A stretch of DNA of 64,000 nt from Phlebopus portentosus. Lineage: Eukaryota; Basidiomycota; Agaricomycetes; Boletales; Boletinellaceae. Position 1 is the first letter of the stretch. Every line of letters begins with the position of its first letter. This document shows positions 58,132-64,000 of the stretch, piece by piece. The notes beneath the pieces are model-generated. The model did not search any database, was not told where the DNA came from, and saw only the letters and a list, made by a program, of their open reading frames with translations. The DNA is taken from assembly GCA_037892935.1 (NCBI GenBank), contig JAYXKI010000001.1:2604001-2668000 (forward strand), given 5' to 3'. Position numbers and translations under genes: made by a program.

Positions 58132-59576
58132 TTACTGGTTTTTGACCCTACAATCAAGAAGTAAGCACAGCATTACAATGATGCTTCGAGATCTAAGAAC
58201 GCACCAGGCTTTGACGTAGTCTGCGAAAGACACCATGCAGATCGTTTGCCAGATACCAAGTCCAATACGAGGGGTGACGCCGCGGTACAGACCTTTTAGA
58301 CCGTTTTCTCTGTAAATGTACCCAAGTGTGTTGAAGATGGTCAGTTTGGCAGGTCGTTTGCCGGTCGTGTCCAGAAGCATGGATTGCATCTACAGGAGTA
58401 ATGGTCAAGCAAGGATAATGGGGATTGAATATCTATTCTTACCTCGACACGAACGACCTCAATAGGCTGGTTCCAAGTCGCAAGAGCACCACCTATTGAT
58501 GAGGCGAGGATCTTGTCCATCGGTCCCAATTTGGCATTCTCATCCTTTCCGCGTATTTTACGAATGGTGCTCTCTGCCAAGCGAGCAAAGCCCATTCTTA
58601 TTGAAATAATATCAGCGGTAAACCCTTATTAATCTAGAATGCGATGTACCGTGAGCCCCAGTTCGTGCACTGCCGGACGGCCACCGCATTAACGCCCTTG
58701 TTAATACCTCGGATACCTTCTCTGCGGTAGATATCCGCAAACACAGCCCATGTCGACGGCGGCTTGATCCCGGAAGCTGCCTGCTTGTGTCGCGTGATCT
58801 CAGCGGTTTTCATGCAAGTGCAGAAGCCTGAAAGTTTTTTAGCAATGAGACAGGAACGCAATTGTCTTCGACGGTAGAAAACATACCCATAGTCGCATAG
58901 GCTTGTGCAATGCCACCGCCCATTCCCCCCAAGAGACCGGCAGCTGCGGGATTTACACCAACGTTCGTGAAGGCGGTTTCAATCTCCGATGCAGTGAACA
59001 ATAGTACACCGCCCTTCGTTGACGCCTCTATCCAAGCCTGGCTCAAACGATAAGCGCCACATCCGGTGGTTACGGAAAGAAAAAAGGACATACCCAAGGA
59101 ATAAGCCCCTGATAGAACCCTCTGACGCCCCCGCGGCTCCACACAGTCCGAAGTGCCTGTAACATCGTCTGACTGCGATTGGCGGCCATTTGGGTCTTTA
59201 TGACTTCTAAGGGTTGACCCAAAGTCGTGACCTGGGAGCTCATTCAGCTTAATCGTGCTGGTTCAAATTTGCGGAATTAAACCAATCTTACCTCCTGTAG
59301 AGATTAACAGCGCCGTCAGGGGAAAGTTACAACACAAAGTGAAGTTAGAACCAAAACTCACGAACTACAACAAATGAGTTGCGTTTATAAGATCGTCAGA
59401 ATGACAGTAAAGGCACGAGAAAATCATAGTACCATGTTCATAATCGCGCCTGGACGGTGTACGTTAGCAATTCAATTCATAGACGCGTCTACGCCAAACT
59501 TGCTAGGTTGCTTACCGACTGCAATGTTAGACCAATTGACGCCTTTCTGGCCAGGTTCCTTCGCCATTGGTGCCAT
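58132..59576 (-). CDS. YHM2: Mitochondrial carrier Yhm2 (citrate/oxoglutarate)
   Basis: Inner-membrane carrier exchanging citrate for 2-oxoglutarate, involved in NADPH shuttling and, in yeast, mtDNA stability. Start at 59576 ([20 protein letters not shown]). The first repeat reads [20 protein letters not shown], an odd carrier motif with QPLE instead of PxD. Then [20 protein letters not shown] and [20 protein letters not shown], diagnostic of Yhm2. Second repeat: [20 protein letters not shown] and [34 protein letters not shown]. Third repeat: [40 protein letters not shown] and [11 protein letters not shown]. The last exon adds only VKNQ after an intron that splits the Trp codon. About 300 residues. 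Eight or so introns. Confidence 0.93.
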
Positions 59577-60383
59577 GGTTGCTAGTGTTGACGCAAAGAG
59601 AGATGATGACTTGGGTGAGGATGGGAGAGGAGAAGGACAAGAGCGGGGTGTATATACAGCTCGGGACGCCGCGCTAAGTACGCGGGCGAGGTATTGGGGA
59701 AATCAGTCCCACGAATTGTGGTGCGCTTGAAAATCGTCAGACGCCGAATATTTCACTTTTTCATTGGATCCCCAATACTTCCACACCATTCGGGCCCAAT
59801 CATCGAACTCCGTGTCGGTCTCGACAACGCTCGTAAAATGTTTGAATTTCTTGAGTTGTGTTTTTCGTACCCCGAGGTTCTTTGATTTCACGTGCAAACT
59901 CTATTTCGAATAATTTTTAATGCTGCATCTAATCTTGGATCGATCGGCAACCCGTTGTAAAGTGACACAATCACAAGCTCAACCTATCAGTCCTAAACAC
60001 AAAGCGCGGCGCTATCGCTCATGAGTAAATAAGATACCACAACGATTAGATTAAACGGCCCGTATGCTATGCAGTAGACAAGCAACGGAATTCCAAGAAG
60101 AGCTACATAAGGGTATAAAAGCGTACGTACATCCGTAACAAAATGATGTGGATGGGTGAATGTATAATTTGCGAGGGCATAATGTGAATGGTGGTTGTCA
60201 ATCCGGGTAGTTGAATGGCGTAACAACGGAAATTAACGACATGAAGAAACAACGAGGACGTGTGCGAAGTGCATAGGCTCAATCGTGAGGGACATGCATG
60301 TTGAGACGAGACTATTGGAGGGTATGTGTTGATGCCGGTTCGAACCGAGACGCATGGCTTGTGACGATAGTCCGGTTGGTGTC
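59577..60383. other. Intergenic, YHM2 promoter and 3' end of coiled-coil gene
   Basis: 807 bp between two minus-strand genes. The part next to YHM2 (59577-59690) is its promoter; beyond it only short stop-rich frames. No repeat seen. Confidence 0.4.
59651..59656 (-). promoter_or_regulatory. TATA-like box of YHM2
   Basis: TATATA about 75 bp upstream of the YHM2 start codon, at a usual distance for a fungal TATA element. Position is the only evidence. Confidence 0.35.
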
Positions 60384-63300
60384 TAGGCAGTAACTTGACC
60401 TTGTTTGTATTTCTCGAGGCGTTCCGTAAGCTGTGCGATATCTTCCTTCAACCTGTAGAAACAATCGAGCCATGTGAGATTAATATTGCATGCACGCGGG
60501 AGAAGCATCATGAAGTGCAGAACGGAATGTGATCATCCAAGAGAAAGCGTTGAAAAATGAAACGACACAGATGCCGTAAGTGAACAAGTGATGTTTGCAG
60601 AAAAACCAACAACATAACAGCATCCACAACAGATGATAAATCGTATACATGAGGATGCAAAGAACATTGGTAACATGCGATGTGTCCAAACAACAATGAA
60701 ATGCGAATAATTAAGGTTGCAAATTTGAAAGAACATAAATGCCATGCAATGAGTCCGCAAAAATGAATGAAAAGGGAATAATTTAGGATGCAAGTTTAGT
60801 AAGAAAGAGAAAGGGGATTGCGCATATCAATCGCGAAAGAGAAAGCGTAGACGCGGAATTTTAACCTGAAGAAATGCTTTTAGAAGTTTTACGTACCTGG
60901 TAATAGTATCATCCTTCTCCTCTGCTTCTGACTCGAGGTAATTAATCTCCATCGACTTCCGATCAACCTCGTTCTGCAGCTCCTCAGTTCTCGTGACGGC
61001 TGTGTCTAGATCACCTCGCAGAGAAGTAACTGATCTCTCGTGCTGGGCCTCCAGGTCGTGTAACTTCGCGTTATGTGCCTCGTGCAACTTCTGCAAGTCT
61101 TCCTTAGACACGGTCGCGGAATCTGAGGGCACGATGCCATTGCCCTTAGTGGCGGCTGGAGCCGCAGCTTGGGCAGCGACTGTTGCTTGCAGCGTTGCAA
61201 GCTCGCCTTCCAAATCCGTCACGCGGGATGCAAGTTCAGATTTATCTTTCAGCAACGAGAAGAGCTCTTCCTCATGCTCAGCGCGTAATTTCGTAAGTTC
61301 CTCAGCCCGAGCCTTAGCGGCAATCTCCAGCTCTTTCGAATGATTGGTCGACATCTCAGAGATCGAGTCTTTCTGCGCATTCAGCACTTCCTTCAGCGCA
61401 GTTGCCTCATCGTGCGCAGAAGATAACTCTCGCTTCAAGCGGAGCACTTCCTCCGCGTGCTCTGATGTAGAACTAGCAGCGGCCTCGGCTGCGGTCTTCT
61501 CAAGTTCCTCGATTTGCTTCCTCAGCGTCTCAACCTCGTTCATAGATGAAGAAAGCGCAGCTTTCGCTTTCGCCAGGTCATCCTTTGTCGCCTTGAGATC
61601 TAGGGCCTGACTGTTGATGGCCTTGTCGAGCGATTTGATCTTGGCATCTAGAGTCGCCTCATGTTCCGCCTTAAGCTCGTTGATGTAGGACTTGTGTACA
61701 GCTTTAAGCTGTTCGATCATCGCCTGCGACTGAGTGCGTAGCCCGTTCAGATCCTGCGCATGGGCGTCTCCGGCGTCCGCCTACGCACATATGTTCAACG
61801 TCTGAACCACATAATCCGATAGACACACCGACCTTTGCCTTCTGATAAGCTTCCTGTAGAAGTCGATCGTGCTCCTCCTTGACCGTATCAACCTTCGCAG
61901 CGTATTGAGTTTCTTGACCCTGACAAAGTTGCGTTGATACCAGCATCTGTAAGTAAATAAAATACTCACAGCTAATTCATTCGCAAGTCGCTCAATTTCC
62001 GACGAAAGTTCAGCAGCCTTCTCAGCGTGGAACTTCTCTAGCTCGCTTAATTTCGAAGAATGGGCCTCCTCGGCGGCTTTTGCGTCAACGAGAGCTTGCT
62101 CGTGCTGCGCGACAGTCGCAGAAAGTTGCACATCAAGTTCTTTGTATTTCGCAGAGAGCTGTCCTTTCTCATCCGCAGTAGCTTTCAACGTCTGCTCGTG
62201 CTGTTGTCGGATCTCGACCAGCGCGCGGTCGTAATCTTCGTCCTTCTTCTTCGCCTCGATTGCTGCCTGCTCTAGCTGAGCGATCAGGTCGGATATTTGC
62301 TCCTCGAGGGCCCTGATGTTGGCAAGAGCTTGCTTTTCCTTATCCTCAGCTGTCTCTGCCGTTTCCCTAAGCTCCAGAATCTCGACTTCGAGTTCCGAAA
62401 GCTTGGAAGCCGTTTCCTCTTTCTCGGTTTTGAGCGTGGCTACCTGGCTTTCAAGCTCTTCAGCACGAGCTGCTGCGATCTCCAGTTCATGGATCTTCGC
62501 ATCTGCTTGCTCCAGTGCAGCATTGTGTGCGGCAGCAAGTGCACTGGTCTCAGCCTTGATTGCCTCCAAGTCAGCGTTGGCCTTTAGCAACGCCACATGT
62601 TCCACTGCAGCAGACGCTGCAGCGGAAGCGGCCTCGGCGGAGGAGCTCCTCAGAGTTTCTAATTCCCGCTTTGTGGTTGTGTTCTCGCTCAGAAGTTCTT
62701 CCGTCTGATTCTCTAAAGCTTGTACGTGCTGCGTTTTTGACGCAATCTCCTCCTGTGCTTCGTCCAACTGGAAAGCCAATAGTTAGCTAGATGTTGTTAA
62801 GGATTTATACCGATTCGCGGATGCTTACCCTTGCCTTCACTTCCTGTATGTCGCTATTGATAGTGTCTATCTCTGCGCGAAGTTGCTGCACAAGGGCTAT
62901 CTCTGAAGACAGCTGAGTCTCGACATCATCTTTCACTCGTTTCAGCTCATCGAGTGCAGCCTGCTTCGAACTCGCATCCGCTAGTGCGGCCTCCAGCTGC
63001 TCCCGTGTCGACTTTAGATCAGTTCGAAGAGACTCAGTCTGCTCTGCTTGACCCTTTAAGGATGCTTCTGCCTCGCGAAGCTTAGATAAATTGAATGAGA
63101 AAATCTTTCAATATCATAGGAGGATACAGGATATGTACCTTCGTCTGCAAGTGATCGAGCACGGTGGTATCCTCCTTAATATCCTTCAAGGAGGATATCG
63201 ACCCAGCGGCGGTAGTCCGTCTGGTCGCCAAAGGAGGCTTTGCCGTCATAGCCGGCCTCGGGCCCAATGACGTGCGTCTCGTTGCAGGAATGCCATCAGA

Positions 63301-64000
63301 AATGGAAGCGCGAGGTCGGCTTGCATTAGTAGATCCGGTCGCAGATCCTAGAGGATGAACGACAGTGCGCGTTGTAGTCCTCGGTGGGCCCGCATTAAGA
63401 GCTGGAGATGGGGCTCGGTTTGATGTTGAGCCTGACAAAGGCGGCTTCGGAGGCAAAGATGGTCTACGTGTCGCTGTAGTAGCTGAGGAAGCAACGGAAG
63501 ATGAAGTTCCAGGACGAGTTGTCATAGCAGGCTTGCTCGCAGTTGCAGAAGTCCTTGTACTAGCGGTCTTCGTTGGAGAGCTTGTCGTTTTAGAGGCAGG
63601 AGCGTTGGCGGCACTTGTGGATTTCCTGAGTGCGGCTGAAGCAGAGGGTTTGGCAGTAACTGCAGTAGTACTGGCTGCTTTTGACACGACGGGAGCTGTG
63701 GGCTTAGTGGTTCCGGCACCGGCAGAACCAGAATTGATAACCTGGAGACCGACAACGAGTAATAAAGTTAATATATGTTTACGGAATAAACGATACGCGA
63801 CAACATGTTTAACACGCACCTTTCTCGCGAGCGGAGTTGGCCCTGCATTCGTTTTGCTTGCCTTCACAGGCGATGATTTCACAGCTGCAGACGTCTTCTT
63901 CACTACCTTGCTCGTATCGTTTGTAGACTTCTGCGGTGCAACTATGGTGATCTTTTCACTAGTCTCCTTGGCCACGCCTGATGCCTCCTCGACGCCAGCA
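60384..64000 (-). CDS. Long coiled-coil protein, 5' end outside window
   Basis: Unrecognised; resembles cytoskeletal or Golgi-type coiled-coil proteins. Partial: the frame stays open past 64000 without an ATG (only GTG near 63975). The N-terminal visible part is basic and Ser/Thr/Ala-rich (KTSAAVKSSPVKASKTNAGP, then TSSPTKTASTRTSATASKPA), possibly microtubule-binding. After SLKDIKEDTTVLDHLQTK the chain is one long heptad helix of over 700 residues: KQAALDELKRVKDDVETQLS, ALENQTEELLSENTTTKREL, QISDLIAQLEQAAIEAKKKD, IKSLDKAINSQALDLKATKD, ending RLKEDIAQLTERLEKYKQGQ. No CAP-Gly, GRIP or motor domain appears in this part. Introns include a 444-nt one (60453-60896) before the last 26-codon exon. 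Family name therefore left open. Confidence 0.8.
60605..60810. repeat. Degenerate tandem repeat, about 70-bp period, inside an intron
   Basis: In the last intron of the coiled-coil gene. One pair: GCGATGTGTCCAAACAACAA at 60677 and GCAATGAGTCCGCAAAAATG at 60748, followed by GCGAATAATTAAGGTTGCAA (60703) and GGGAATAATTTAGGATGCAA (60774). A third partial copy is GAGGATGCAAAGAACAT near 60652 against AAGGTTGCAAATTTGAAAGA (60714). Alignment by eye; copy borders approximate. Confidence 0.6.

Noticed and set aside
61344..62708. Plus-strand Ser/Ala-rich ORFs
   Set aside because: Mirror frames of the long coiled-coil gene on the minus strand.
1..64000. CRISPR arrays, prophage, bacterial operons
   Set aside because: Spliced eukaryotic genes throughout; no evenly spaced exact repeats seen.

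Overview
The window is nuclear DNA of a filamentous basidiomycete, most likely an Agaricomycete mushroom. Genes sit densely on both strands and are cut by many GT..AG introns, mostly about 50-60 nt. Products are typical fungal house-keeping proteins, and two genes encode BIM1/X325-type surface copper proteins. There is no operon structure, no CRISPR array, no rRNA and no convincing tRNA. Coordinates are CDS spans including introns. Exon joins are given where I worked them out by frame and by fit to the known family.

Layout: (1) 0.4-13 kb, nuclear functions: a GPATCH8-like G-patch/zinc-finger protein (-), the Mph1/FANCM DNA helicase (+), the RBM26/27-type (S. pombe Rmn1) RNA-surveillance protein (-) and the BET double-bromodomain protein Bdf1 (-). 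(2) 13-17.6 kb: a WDR70-type WD40 protein (-) sharing a 213-bp divergent promoter with a small unknown protein (+), then frataxin (-). (3) 19.4-24.6 kb, the most interesting region: a BIM1/X325 copper protein (-), a CTR copper transporter (-), a mitochondrial rhodanese (+) and a second BIM1/X325 paralog (+). (4) 24.8-40.4 kb: the vacuolar SNARE Vam7 (-), a single-pass membrane protein (+), a DHA2-type MFS exporter (+), the AMPK gamma subunit Snf4 (-), the Ssh4/Ear1 SPRY sorting adaptor (-), the Golgi protein Tvp23 (+) and an Msg5-like dual-specificity phosphatase (-). (5) 41.3-48.1 kb: the mitochondrial m-AAA protease (+), a Dal5-type MFS permease (-) and the ribosome-biogenesis factor Nip7 (-). 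(6) 49-60 kb: NRDE2 (+), the septation-network GAP subunit Byr4/Bfa1 (+), an Mpv17/PMP22 membrane protein (-) and the mitochondrial carrier Yhm2 (-). (7) 60.4-64 kb: the 3' part of a long coiled-coil protein (-) that runs off the window.

Working together: CTR and the BIM1/X325 proteins fit one route for copper capture at the cell surface and import, since BIM1 is known in Cryptococcus to act with the CTR importer. Frataxin and the rhodanese next door point to Fe-S and sulfur metabolism, but a functional link is only inference. Rmn1/RBM26 and NRDE2 are both partners of the Mtr4 nuclear exosome helicase. Ssh4, Tvp23 and Vam7 belong to Golgi-endosome-vacuole traffic. Gene-free stretches above 300 bp are listed. 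Two look unusual: a TE-like block just upstream of NIP7, and a 444-nt intron with degenerate tandem repeats in the last gene.
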